A stretch of DNA of 64,000 bases, taken from NCBI GenBank assembly GCA_002011125.2, contig MTMF02000009.1, positions 1,704,989 to 1,768,988 of the forward strand. Direction: 5' to 3'. This document shows, piece after piece, positions 55,501 through 62,734 of the stretch (position 1 is the first letter of the stretch; every line of letters begins with the position of its first letter). Origin of the DNA: Candidatus Hydrothermarchaeum profundi. Its GTDB lineage: Archaea > Hydrothermarchaeota > Hydrothermarchaeia > Hydrothermarchaeales > Hydrothermarchaeaceae. The notes below the pieces were generated by a model, which had not been told where the DNA came from, did no database searches, and saw nothing but the letters and a program-made list of their open reading frames with translations. Made by a program: the position numbers and the translations under genes.

Positions 55501-55866
55501 TTAAAATTCAGTATCCGCTGAATTAGACTTTGCTTTAACTCTCTCTACTACCCTTAAAGCTCTATCTACGCAATTCTTTATTACCTTAGCGGGAGCAGGT
55601 CCTGGTACGCCTCTAACAGGTATACCCTTATAGAATATGATAATAGTAGGAGGCACATATACCCTCTTTTGTAGAACAAGTTCCCTCTCAGAATCATAAT
55701 CTACATAGACAGATTTTATTCTCCCTTCATATTCTGAGGAAACCTCCTTTAACAACTCCGCAACCTCAACGCAAGAAGGGCTCCAATCTGCCTTAAAAAA
55801 GACAAGTACAGGTATCTCAGATTCGGTTACCTCTTTATCCCAGTTTTCAAAATCAACTTTCCTCAT
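55501..55866 (-). CDS. Thioredoxin-like protein with one active-site Cys
   Basis: 121 residues of thioredoxin fold (VPVLVFFKADW, then VYVPPTIIIFYKG with the cis-Pro). The usual WCGPC is WSPSC, so only the second Cys remains and ordinary dithiol exchange is not possible; a persulfide- or ligand-handling role fits a sulfur operon. The start is placed at the ATG at 55866 (MRKVDFENW), just after the stop of the cytochrome-like gene; a longer frame overlaps that gene. Last cistron of the dsr-like operon. Confidence 0.7.
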   Translation of the reverse strand: MRKVDFENWDKEVTESEIPVLVFFKADWSPSCVEVAELLKEVSSEYEGRIKSVYVDYDSERELVLQKRVYVPPTIIIFYKGIPVRGVPGPAPAKVIKNCVDRALRVVERVKAKSNSADTEF

Positions 55867-55873
55867 AGTAGTC

Positions 55874-56182
55874 TCAAAACACTGGCTGCTGTTTAGCTCC
55901 AACATAGGCATGACACTTATTACAGTAATCAGCTACCTCATGGCAATTTGCACATATTTCGATATCTACTTTCTTTGTTTCAGGCTCGAATAATTCAGTC
56001 ACCTTAGATGCAGTTTTTACGGTTCCTGTTGTAATACTCCCATGATTTGCCCTATACCAATCTAGCCCTCGCTCAGTATGGTACTTAGGGGGATTAACAT
56101 CCTCAGGCTTAGGCGGTTTCTCTATTATCCCCACACAGCCGCTGACAAGAAAGAAACAGATTATCATAATCAATAGCCTCAT
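55874..56182 (-). CDS. DsrJ-like lipoprotein cytochrome c with two heme motifs
   Basis: 102 residues. A lipoprotein signal peptide (MRLLIMIICFFLVSGC, lipobox LVSGC) exports it; two CxxCH motifs, CANCH and CNKCH, sit near the C-terminus. Position after dsrK and an exported multiheme cytochrome role point to DsrJ, which normally has three hemes, one with unusual Cys ligation; here one site is missing and the spacer contains ANHGS. ATG at 56182 follows GAGGTG by six bases; the GTG at 56191 lies within that site. Confidence 0.7.
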   Translation of the reverse strand: MRLLIMIICFFLVSGCVGIIEKPPKPEDVNPPKYHTERGLDWYRANHGSITTGTVKTASKVTELFEPETKKVDIEICANCHEVADYCNKCHAYVGAKQQPVF

Positions 56183-56192
56183 CTTCTCCACC

Positions 56193-57608
56193 TCACTTCA
56201 TCACAATCGCCTTCCCAACCAAGTCATGGACCCCGCCTACTTGGACTTCAAGCTTATAGTGCGACATAACTAAGGGAAGCTGGGCTTTATCTATAGCGCA
56301 TGGTGCAGCTAGATAGTTAGCTCCTGTGCTCCTCACTGCTTCAGCTCTGGGCATACCTCCCTTCATCCTGAGCTCCATTATCTCTTCAGTAAGAAGACCT
56401 CCACCGCCGCCGCAACAGAAAGTTTTCTCCTTAATTGTATTATCTGGCATCTCTCTAAAATCATTAACACAGCTTTTTATTATGTACCTCGGTTCTGAGA
56501 TCAGATTTCCTGCCCTTGCCATATTACATGGATCATGCAAAGTTACGATAACATCATCATTCTGACTTTTATCAAGCTTTATCTTGCCTTTTCTAATCTT
56601 ATCAGCAGTGTATTCCAGTATGTTACAATATTTAAAGGGCAAAGGTCCATTCATTTTCTCCATAAACTGCCTCGCTGCTCTCCAGGCATGCCCACACTCT
56701 CCGATTATAACCAGCTTTGCGTCTATCTCCTTTGCCTTGTCAACTATTCTCTTATTTATCCACTCGATGTCGATATAAGATTGAAAAAGACCGAAGTTTG
56801 CTGCCTCACTAGCATATGTGCTCATTGTCCAATCTACCCCCAATGCGTTCATTACTTTCGCCACCCCTATCATAGTATCAGTATTCGTAAAAAGGTCGGC
56901 AGAGGGAGGAACGTATAGGATATCCGCCTTCTCTTTATCCACTGGGATCTCGATATCTATATCTTCCATCTCCTTGACATCTTCTATCAAGAATTCACAG
57001 GTGCTTTTAAATGCTTTATCTGGAATGCCAAGGTTATTGCCAATATCATACACTTTCGCTATGACCTCTGTGATATACTTGGTCGCAAGCCCTAGGTTAG
57101 CTAGTATCTCTCTACCCGCCATAGTTATTTCTGCCTGATCTATACCATAGGGACAAAAAACAGAACAACGCCTGCATTCACTACACTGATAAAAATATTT
57201 GTACCATTCATTTTCGATTATATCATTTGTGAGATCCGACGCTCCCACCAAAGAGCCAAATATCCTGCCGCTGATAGTAAAATATCTCTTGTATACTTTT
57301 CTTAGGAGCTCAGCTCTACCTACGGGCGTATTCTTGGGATCCCCGGTGCCGAGATAATAATGGCATTGCTTAATGCATGCCCCACATCTGACACAAATAT
57401 CTAAATAAAGTTGCAGTGATTTCCGGGTTTTCCTAAGTTCATCAAGCTTCCTTATAGCTACTTCAGGCCTGTGCTCAGGAGGCAACTCGGGGTAGGGTAT
57501 TTTTACTTTGAGCCACTTTATATCCTTCTCCTTTGCTCTGTGCATAATGTAGTTTTCCGCTGCTGCTGGTTGAAATTTTACGTCGTAAATGTTTTTCATT
57601 TCAGCCAT
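56193..57608 (-). CDS. dsrK: DsrK-like (HdrD/HmeD family) iron-sulfur subunit
   Basis: 471 residues. Two ferredoxin-type clusters (CVRCGACIKQCHYY and CSECRRCSVFCPYG) are followed by a variant first CCG region (IIGECGHAWRA) and a canonical second one (HDPCNMAR...FCCGGGGG), the site of the catalytic noncubane cluster in HdrD-like proteins. The ECGHAWR segment is characteristic of DsrK. With DsrM it moves electrons between the quinone pool and the DsrC disulfide/trisulfide on the cytoplasmic side. It lies 6 bases after dsrM and 2 before the DsrJ-like ORF. Confidence 0.9.
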   Translation of the reverse strand: MAEMKNIYDVKFQPAAAENYIMHRAKEKDIKWLKVKIPYPELPPEHRPEVAIRKLDELRKTRKSLQLYLDICVRCGACIKQCHYYLGTGDPKNTPVGRAELLRKVYKRYFTISGRIFGSLVGASDLTNDIIENEWYKYFYQCSECRRCSVFCPYGIDQAEITMAGREILANLGLATKYITEVIAKVYDIGNNLGIPDKAFKSTCEFLIEDVKEMEDIDIEIPVDKEKADILYVPPSADLFTNTDTMIGVAKVMNALGVDWTMSTYASEAANFGLFQSYIDIEWINKRIVDKAKEIDAKLVIIGECGHAWRAARQFMEKMNGPLPFKYCNILEYTADKIRKGKIKLDKSQNDDVIVTLHDPCNMARAGNLISEPRYIIKSCVNDFREMPDNTIKEKTFCCGGGGGLLTEEIMELRMKGGMPRAEAVRSTGANYLAAPCAIDKAQLPLVMSHYKLEVQVGGVHDLVGKAIVMK

Positions 57609-57614
57609 GAGTTC

Positions 57615-58340
57615 TCACTCCTCTACCTCAATACTATGGGAGCCCTTCTCGAAGTAGTGAATCCTAGTAGGGCTGAAGAACACGCCTCCAAGATGCATTA
57701 TCTTGCTGAAGGGTAAAATCATGAGAAGCAACTGCACTAAAAAGAAGTGAGTGAGAAACCAGAAACTATCAGGTATAACGGAAGGATTCGGCTGCAAGGT
57801 TATTAGTCCCATTATCATTGTCTTCACATCAAATACGTAGACTCTGGAAAAAAACTTTAGAATTAGCCCAGTGCTTGCTATGGAAATCAGGAGTAGGAGG
57901 GCAAAGTAATCTGCGAAGTTAGATATGAATCTGAGATCAGCAAAAACTAGACGCCGTAATAATAGGTATAAGAGAGGAACTAGGATTAGTAGGCCAGCGT
58001 ATATCCCCACTGTTTGAAAAGCCATGACCCATGATGGAACAGGATACAAAAAATATCTTAAATGTCGCAATAGGATTAGTAAGAAGCATATATGGAATAT
58101 CCATGACCCCGCCCACAGAATATAATTGCCAGGAAACCTCAAAAGGCTTCTAAACAATGCAACATCTAATAAAACTCTCGCTATGGATTTTCCAGGCGAA
58201 TCCTGCCCAGGGAAAACAGGGATCTTTACCGGGGAGCGTATCGTCGCCCATGCGGCAAGCCTGTAAATAAATCCTACTGTGAATATGGTAATAGTGATAT
58301 AAGGAAGATAAACCCCAATAAAACTAGCAATAACACCCAT
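57615..58340 (-). CDS. dsrM: DsrM-like (NarI family) membrane cytochrome b subunit
   Basis: 241 residues with about five to six membrane helices. His residues that could bind two b hemes occur in WIFHICFLLILLRHLRYF and in FLTHFFLVQLLL and KIMHLGG, the pattern of NarI/DsrM proteins. The C-terminal FFSPTR segment lies next to the DsrK contact in homologues. ATG behind AGGAGGTGA. A TATA-like ATATTTTATATTC sits in the 80-base gap before it, so it may have an internal promoter besides the operon promoter at 60.4 kb. Confidence 0.85.
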   Translation of the reverse strand: MGVIASFIGVYLPYITITIFTVGFIYRLAAWATIRSPVKIPVFPGQDSPGKSIARVLLDVALFRSLLRFPGNYILWAGSWIFHICFLLILLRHLRYFLYPVPSWVMAFQTVGIYAGLLILVPLLYLLLRRLVFADLRFISNFADYFALLLLISIASTGLILKFFSRVYVFDVKTMIMGLITLQPNPSVIPDSFWFLTHFFLVQLLLMILPFSKIMHLGGVFFSPTRIHYFEKGSHSIEVEE

Positions 58341-58419
58341 TAAATCACCTCCTCAGTTCCCATATATGGTTATGAATATAAAATATTTTCATTTACAAGT
58401 TGGTGTGGGGCTTTGTGCA

Positions 58420-58593
58420 CTACCACCAGCAGATGACTTTTTCGTAGTCGAAGATCTTATCGATAAGAGCATCGTAATCAGGAACGCCCTCATATAGCTT
58501 GAATACTTCCACTTCATTTCCCTGTGAATGCACATGTATAATCTTCTTCACAGTTTCATCGGCAGGTGATTTCAGGATTTCTAATACCTTCAT
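58420..58593 (-). CDS. dsrH: DsrH/TusB-like small sulfur-relay protein (57 residues)
   Basis: Found by hand. MKVLEILKSPADETVKKII is followed by a beta-alpha pattern and ends YEKVICWW. The C-terminal CWW (often SWW or similar) and the position after DsrE and DsrF identify it as the DsrH/TusB member, though at 57 residues it is shorter than usual (about 95). The ribosome site GAGGTGA precedes the ATG by three bases. It probably completes the DsrEFH hexamer that passes sulfur to DsrC. Confidence 0.75.
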   Translation of the reverse strand: MKVLEILKSPADETVKKIIHVHSQGNEVEVFKLYEGVPDYDALIDKIFDYEKVICWW

Positions 58594-58602
58594 TTCTTCA
58601 CC

Positions 58603-58893
58603 TCAAAAAGGTACGATAAAATCGTTTTCAAGCATTTTCTTAGCCATGTCCTCTAGCGAGATTATCTCCGTAAACTCGTCAGCGTTCTTCTCATTGTTGG
58701 AGTAAACCTTTCCATCAGAATCAACTATCCACTCTAAATTCTCCAAGATATACGGATTCTTTTTTAGCTCCACATTTATGATAAAGAGGTTCACTGTATG
58801 CCCTTCCAAGAGTAATCCAAGCGCAGACCTAGTGAATTCGCTCTGCCTATATCTGTCAGAGTCCCTTAAAATAAATGCTATTTTTCTCTCCAT
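58603..58893 (-). CDS. dsrF: DsrF/TusC-like sulfur-relay protein
   Basis: 96 residues of the DsrE/DsrF fold: KIAFILRDSDRYRQSEFTRSALGLLLEGHTVNLFIINVEL, then a helical tail. It has no cysteine at all, which agrees with DsrF, the structural non-catalytic subunit of DsrEFH. Starts one base after dsrE ends and lies 9 bases before dsrH. Confidence 0.75.
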   Translation of the reverse strand: MERKIAFILRDSDRYRQSEFTRSALGLLLEGHTVNLFIINVELKKNPYILENLEWIVDSDGKVYSNNEKNADEFTEIISLEDMAKKMLENDFIVPF

Positions 58894-58894
58894 C

Positions 58895-59206
58895 TTAAAA
58901 CACCACGTATCTATCTACTTCCGCGGCTATTTCCGCGTTATTATCCTGATTACCATGGACTACACCATCAATAGTGGGCTTATAGGTGTTATGCAAGTCA
59001 AAGCCTTGATAGGTTTTATTGCATAGGCTTATCTCAGCGCCGGATTTGAGCAACTCCTCAAACTCAGGATCCTGAGTAAGAAATACAGAATTTGCGGTGA
59101 AAAAAATCTTCACTTCTTTACCTTTAGCCACCGCTGCCTTAGTTAACCCAATAACATGATTCAGATGTTTATCTGAACTCACAAGTATCCCAAGCTTTTC
59201 TCCTAT
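58895..59206 (-). CDS. dsrE: DsrE/TusD-like sulfur-relay protein, apparently with an ATA start
   Basis: DsrE-family subunit that holds persulfide on a conserved Cys, here in ISLCNKTYQG. The shortest frame (GTG at 59182) lacks the first beta strand; upstream in frame reads IGEKLGILVSSDKHL, giving the full strand, back to an ATA at 59206 placed six bases after GGAGGTGG, with a TAG stop just before it. No ATG, GTG or TTG fits that ribosome site. With ATA it has 103 residues, close to family size. Follows the split yedE pair and precedes dsrF. Confidence 0.75.
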   Translation of the reverse strand: MGEKLGILVSSDKHLNHVIGLTKAAVAKGKEVKIFFTANSVFLTQDPEFEELLKSGAEISLCNKTYQGFDLHNTYKPTIDGVVHGNQDNNAEIAAEVDRYVVF

Positions 59207-59223
59207 CTAGACCACCTCCTATT

Positions 59224-59841
59224 TTATTCGCCTTTCCTTTCAAGATACGCATACGCTAGGATGAAAATTAAGGCTTGAAAAGCGCCTATATACACGCCCT
59301 TTATCTTAAAGAGATATACTGCGAGAGGATTTGCAAGAGGAAACTCCCCTAACCAAATTAGTCCATATGGTGAACCAAGCAAAGAAGACTCTACACCTCC
59401 TGCTAGCTTTGCTGCTAACCATGGTATCGTATAAAGTTGCGCTCCAATTGCTACTCCGACTAATATCATAAAGGCGGTAATCAGATAATTAAGGCTTCCT
59501 TCGCCTATTCTTGCGAAACTGCTTATTACGCAACCCCCCGCAATAGCCATACCTATGCCGAAGATAACGCCTCCAACAACACTATACCAGCCAGCAGGCA
59601 TATTAGTGGGTCTTAATACTCCAACCGTCATAAAGAACGTATAGAAGAAACTTGTGGTACCAAGTATCATAAGAGTCATCTTTAGATTTCTATCTATCCT
59701 AAAAAGGATGTAGTCCCGTATTGCACCAGTCATGCAGAACCTGGATCTCTGAACTAGAAAGCCTAGTATAAACCCGAAGAATGCCGCAGAGATATAATGG
59801 GCCGGATTTGACATTATCTCCGCTATTGCACTCATTTTCAC
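59224..59841 (-). CDS. YeeE/YedE (TsuA)-like sulfur transport protein, half 1
   Basis: 205 residues with five to six helices. It contains QRSRFCMTGAIRD and GGVIFGIGMAIAGGCVISSFARIGEGS, the Cys-bearing segments of the thiosulfate transporter family (TsuA/YeeE, DUF395). In most bacteria both halves are one protein; here the other half is the gene upstream with a 4-base overlap. Probably imports thiosulfate or another reduced sulfur compound for the TusA/DsrE relay. Confidence 0.85.
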   Translation of the reverse strand: MKMSAIAEIMSNPAHYISAAFFGFILGFLVQRSRFCMTGAIRDYILFRIDRNLKMTLMILGTTSFFYTFFMTVGVLRPTNMPAGWYSVVGGVIFGIGMAIAGGCVISSFARIGEGSLNYLITAFMILVGVAIGAQLYTIPWLAAKLAGGVESSLLGSPYGLIWLGEFPLANPLAVYLFKIKGVYIGAFQALIFILAYAYLERKGE

Positions 59842-60359
59842 AGCCCCATTTTTTTCTCGTAATATTTAGCCCCTATATATGTGCCTATAATTAATCCAAT
59901 CCCGGCGAGATAGGCTCCCAGAGCTATCTGGGGGAGGGAGTTTAAAAAAGTTCCCACGTTACAAGTCGTAATAAAAACGATTCCAATTCCCATTAATATC
60001 CCCCCCACTATTGACTCTGGAAGGCTGGACTTATCTACTCTTATTCCAAACTCCTCTGACAATAAAGCTGCCACAAAGCTTCCTAACACAAAGAAGAGGA
60101 GAGTGACCGCTACATCCAAATTTCCAGCAAAAATACTCCAGTGTGGATTTCTCAATACAAATTTTTCACCGATAAACGTAGTTAGAATAGTCTGATCAAC
60201 CCATCTAAGAGCGCTAGCAAAGGCCCATGCCTTTCCATAGCCTAATGTTATGCCTGTTTCGGTTTTGAAGGGTATAACTAAAAAAACTAGGACAATGCTG
60301 ATGAGTACGCCTCCAACCTTGTAGTCAAGTGGTTCCTTAAATAATGAGCGTAATCCCAT
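59838..60359 (-). CDS. YeeE/YedE (TsuA)-like sulfur transport protein, half 2
   Basis: 173 residues, about five helices, with LPESIVGGILMGIGIVFITTCNVGTFLNSLPQIALG, equivalent to the second Cys-containing hairpin of the family. First gene of the minus-strand sulfur operon; ATG behind GGAGGAGG, and CCTTAAATACA about 50 bases upstream as likely TATA element. Splitting of YedE into two coupled genes with a Cys in each suggests a heterodimeric channel. Confidence 0.82.
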   Translation of the reverse strand: MGLRSLFKEPLDYKVGGVLISIVLVFLVIPFKTETGITLGYGKAWAFASALRWVDQTILTTFIGEKFVLRNPHWSIFAGNLDVAVTLLFFVLGSFVAALLSEEFGIRVDKSSLPESIVGGILMGIGIVFITTCNVGTFLNSLPQIALGAYLAGIGLIIGTYIGAKYYEKKMGL

Positions 60360-60576
60360 CCTAGTCCTCCTCCATTAAATTACGAGTGTAAGGAATGTGT
60401 GTATTTAAGGTTTTCTATTAGTCTTGGTTGTGTAAATTTTTTAATATCCAACCTAAATAATTAATATTCTACTTTAATTAGAAAAAATTTAAATAATCCA
60501 AAAAAAAATAAAATTATACCTTCTAAATTAAGGCTTGTATAAATTATGTACATGAAAAAAAGTAGGTGTGTAAATT

Positions 60577-61134
60577 ATGGATGAGAAGGATTGCACCATA
60601 TACGAAATGCTAAATGAGGATGGAAGGAAAAAAATCGTAGAGATAGCAAAGGTTATTGGATTCTCGCCTCCTTCGACAAAAGAACGTGTAGAGAAGTTGA
60701 TTAAAAATAAAGATATAAAAGTTAAGGCTCTTTTAAACGTTCAAAAGAAAAAATGGAAGACCGCTGTCTGTAATATACAAGTTTCAAGCATGGAAGAAGC
60801 CCTTAAGCTAGCAGACACTTTCAAGAATTGTCCTAGAGTGATTTTCGCAACAACTATGACAGGAGCTTATAATCTTATACTAATATTAGTAGCTAAAGAT
60901 ACTGCTGTCCTTGAATCTGCTATTGAAAACGGCATCCGACCTGTAAGCTCAATAAAAAAACTGGACATCTCTATAGGAGAAGCCCCAATTTTACCGGGGT
61001 TTCTTGATATAAGAATAAACCCTGTTAGTAAAGAGCCTCCCTGCGGCGAAAAATCCTGTTCAGAGTGCTATCTCTACGAAAGGAAATGTGATGGATGTCC
61101 GGCAACAATATATTGGAAAGGCCTTAGATCTTGA
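60577..61134 (+). CDS. Lrp/AsnC-type regulator with C-terminal cysteine cluster
   Basis: 185 residues. N-terminal winged helix (DGRKKIVEIAKVIGFSPPSTKERVEKLI), a RAM-like ligand domain (about 60-145) and a C-terminal cluster with six cysteines: PPCGEKSCSECYLYERKCDGCPA. The layout recalls the TRASH-type copper regulator in this window, but the Cys spacing differs. Divergent from the yedE-dsr operon and just upstream of tusA, it is well placed to sense a sulfur species or metal and control both. TATA-like TTGTATAAAT lies about 40 bases upstream. Confidence 0.8.
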   Translation: MDEKDCTIYEMLNEDGRKKIVEIAKVIGFSPPSTKERVEKLIKNKDIKVKALLNVQKKKWKTAVCNIQVSSMEEALKLADTFKNCPRVIFATTMTGAYNLILILVAKDTAVLESAIENGIRPVSSIKKLDISIGEAPILPGFLDIRINPVSKEPPCGEKSCSECYLYERKCDGCPATIYWKGLRS

Positions 61135-61194
61135 GCCAAGATAATATTTAAATAAAGATTTTTCCTAAAGTATTGAGGTAAAGGAGGATTAGCT

Positions 61195-61452
61195 ATGCCG
61201 GAGGTTGAAATTCCGAAGATTGGGAAAGTTAATGTTTCTAGAGTAGTAGACTGCACAGGACAGGTGTGCCCAAAGCCACAACTAGAAGCCAAAAAGGCGT
61301 GTAAAGAGATGGTTGAGGGAGAGATAGTGGAAATGCTTATCACTAACCCTGCCTCAATTGAGGCGGTACCTAAAATTATCACTAAGTCTGGTTGTTCTGT
61401 ATTAGGAACAATAAAAGACGGAAATACATGGAAACTGTACTTTAAGAAGTAG
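61195..61452 (+). CDS. tusA: TusA-family sulfur carrier, copy 1
   Basis: 85 residues. TusA core with the persulfide Cys in VDCTGQVCPKPQLEAKKA (CPxP motif) and the C-terminal strand GNTWKLYFKK. It has an N-terminal extension of about 15 residues relative to E. coli TusA. Own TATA element AATATTTAAATAAAG (about 61143-61157) and ribosome site AAGGAGGA. Its 3' end overlaps the convergent TrmB-like gene by 11 bases. Likely passes sulfur to DsrE. Confidence 0.9.
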   Translation: MPEVEIPKIGKVNVSRVVDCTGQVCPKPQLEAKKACKEMVEGEIVEMLITNPASIEAVPKIITKSGCSVLGTIKDGNTWKLYFKK

Positions 61453-62197
61453 AAACCTCCTTCCAAATATGCTCGAAATAGTTCCTGTACAGCTTGATGC
61501 ACCCAGGGTTTCTATTATATAAAGCAAAGTAGTAGTTAGCTGGATCCTCAGACGCCAGTATAAGCTCCTTATCATCCACTATGACAAAACGAGAGTGATC
61601 ATGCTCGAAGTCCTTGATCTCTGCGTTAAGCTTTCTTAATTTTTCCTTACATTCCTCATCAAACATTCCCATGGCTTTTATTTTAACTCCTGAGTTACTG
61701 GCTTTTCTCAGAGAAGCTTCTATCTCTCTAGTTGTTATTGGCTGTATACCTACTACATATACCTCTTTCTCCGCTCTTTCTATCATCTCGATAAGTTTTT
61801 TTCTGACGTTTTCTTGTCCCCGTATAGTCCAAATCATATCTTCCATAGATTCAGGACTCTCTTTTTCTTCATAGATAGGCCCTATCTTGGAGATTAGATC
61901 TTCTACCACTTTTATCCGGATATCACATTCTCTTTTCAAAACTTTTCGCGGATCAACTGCCCTATATCTTTTAGGTCTGCCAGGTTGAGATTCGACAAAA
62001 CCCATTTCCTCTAGATTATCTAAGATATCGTACTCTCGTGAGTAGGGTATACCGGCAGATTCTCTTATTTCTTTAACGGTTGAAGGCCCTCTAGTTACTA
62101 GGGCGATATACGTTTTTGCTTCATATTCTGTTAAGTCAAAGAGCTTGAGTATATCGACCCACCGCTGATCTATACCAAATTTTTTACTCATTTTCAA
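61442..62197 (-). CDS. TrmB-like transcriptional regulator
   Basis: 251 residues. Winged helix of the TrmB family (LFDLTEYEAKTYIALVTRGPSTVKEIRESAGIPYSREYDILDNLEEMGFV) followed by PGRPKRYRAVDP and a phospholipase-D-like/ligand region (SRFVIVDDKELILASE). The sugar-binding domain of classical TrmB is absent, so the signal is probably not a sugar. Divergent from tusA2-tusA3-dsrE2; two 20-bp palindromes in the spacer, one over its own start, imply autoregulation and control of the sulfur genes. Confidence 0.87.
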   Translation of the reverse strand: MKMSKKFGIDQRWVDILKLFDLTEYEAKTYIALVTRGPSTVKEIRESAGIPYSREYDILDNLEEMGFVESQPGRPKRYRAVDPRKVLKRECDIRIKVVEDLISKIGPIYEEKESPESMEDMIWTIRGQENVRKKLIEMIERAEKEVYVVGIQPITTREIEASLRKASNSGVKIKAMGMFDEECKEKLRKLNAEIKDFEHDHSRFVIVDDKELILASEDPANYYFALYNRNPGCIKLYRNYFEHIWKEVSTS

Positions 62198-62212
62198 GTA
62201 AAAAATAGAAAG
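62193..62212. promoter_or_regulatory. Palindromic operator O1 at the TrmB-like gene start
   Basis: TTTACT-N8-AGTAAA, spanning the start codon of the TrmB-like gene. Same arms and same 20-base length as O2. Confidence 0.6.
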
Positions 62213-62228
62213 TTTTATATATTTAAAT

Positions 62229-62248
62229 TTTACTTAATTTTAAGTAAA
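62229..62248. promoter_or_regulatory. Palindromic operator O2 before tusA2
   Basis: TTTACTTAA-tt-TTAAGTAAA, a 9-base perfect inverted repeat, 11 bases before the tusA2 ATG. A TATA-like TTTTATATATTTAAA (about 62213-62227) lies between O1 and O2, so binding would block transcription both ways. Confidence 0.65.
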
Positions 62249-62259
62249 TTGAGGGAGAC

Positions 62260-62499
62260 ATGATGGCGGATATTACTCCAGACGAGGTACTTGATTGTAG
62301 AAAACTTGTATGTCCTATGCCTGTTCTCAAGACCAAGAAAGCCGTGAAAGGCATGCCTGCAGGGAAGATCTTAGAGGTCCTAGCTACTGATAAAGCGGCA
62401 CCAAAAGATATTACAGCATGGGCTAAAAAAGCGGGAGTGGAAGTACTTAAAATCGAGGGAGATGAAGAGTTCAAAATATACCTCAAAAAGAGCGAATGA
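62260..62499 (+). CDS. TusA-family sulfur carrier, copy 2
   Basis: 79 residues with the intact LDCRKLVCPMPVLKTKKAV motif (CPxP) and the EVLATDKAAPKDI strand-helix of TusA. Start ATG at 62260 (a second ATG follows directly). Stop overlaps the ATG of copy 3. Cytoplasmic persulfide carrier; with DsrE2 two genes downstream it forms the common tusA-dsrE2 pair. Confidence 0.9.
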   Translation: MMADITPDEVLDCRKLVCPMPVLKTKKAVKGMPAGKILEVLATDKAAPKDITAWAKKAGVEVLKIEGDEEFKIYLKKSE

Positions 62500-62723
62500 A
62501 TATGCCTTATAGTCTAGATTTAAGCCGTGCCAAGTGCCCTATGGTTGTCTACAATCTTAACAAAGAAATGAGGAAACTAAGCTCGGGAGAAGTCTTGGAA
62601 GTAGTAGTAACAGATCCTGCAGCAGAGAAGGACATTCCGGCTTGGTCAAGAACCACAGGAAATGAGATTATTGAAACTATAAAGACTGAGAATAATATAA
62701 AATTCAAGATAAGGAAAAAATAA
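62496..62723 (+). CDS. TusA-family sulfur carrier, copy 3 (variant motif)
   Basis: 75 residues. The active-site segment is LDLSRAKCPMVVYNLNKEM: the Cys is kept but the CPxP proline is replaced (CPMV). The following EVVVTDPAAEKDIPAWSRTTGNE is standard. Coupled to copy 2 through a 4-base overlap. Could act in a heterodimer or serve a different acceptor. Confidence 0.85.
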   Translation: MNMPYSLDLSRAKCPMVVYNLNKEMRKLSSGEVLEVVVTDPAAEKDIPAWSRTTGNEIIETIKTENNIKFKIRKK

Positions 62724-62734
62724 GGAGGTTTAAA

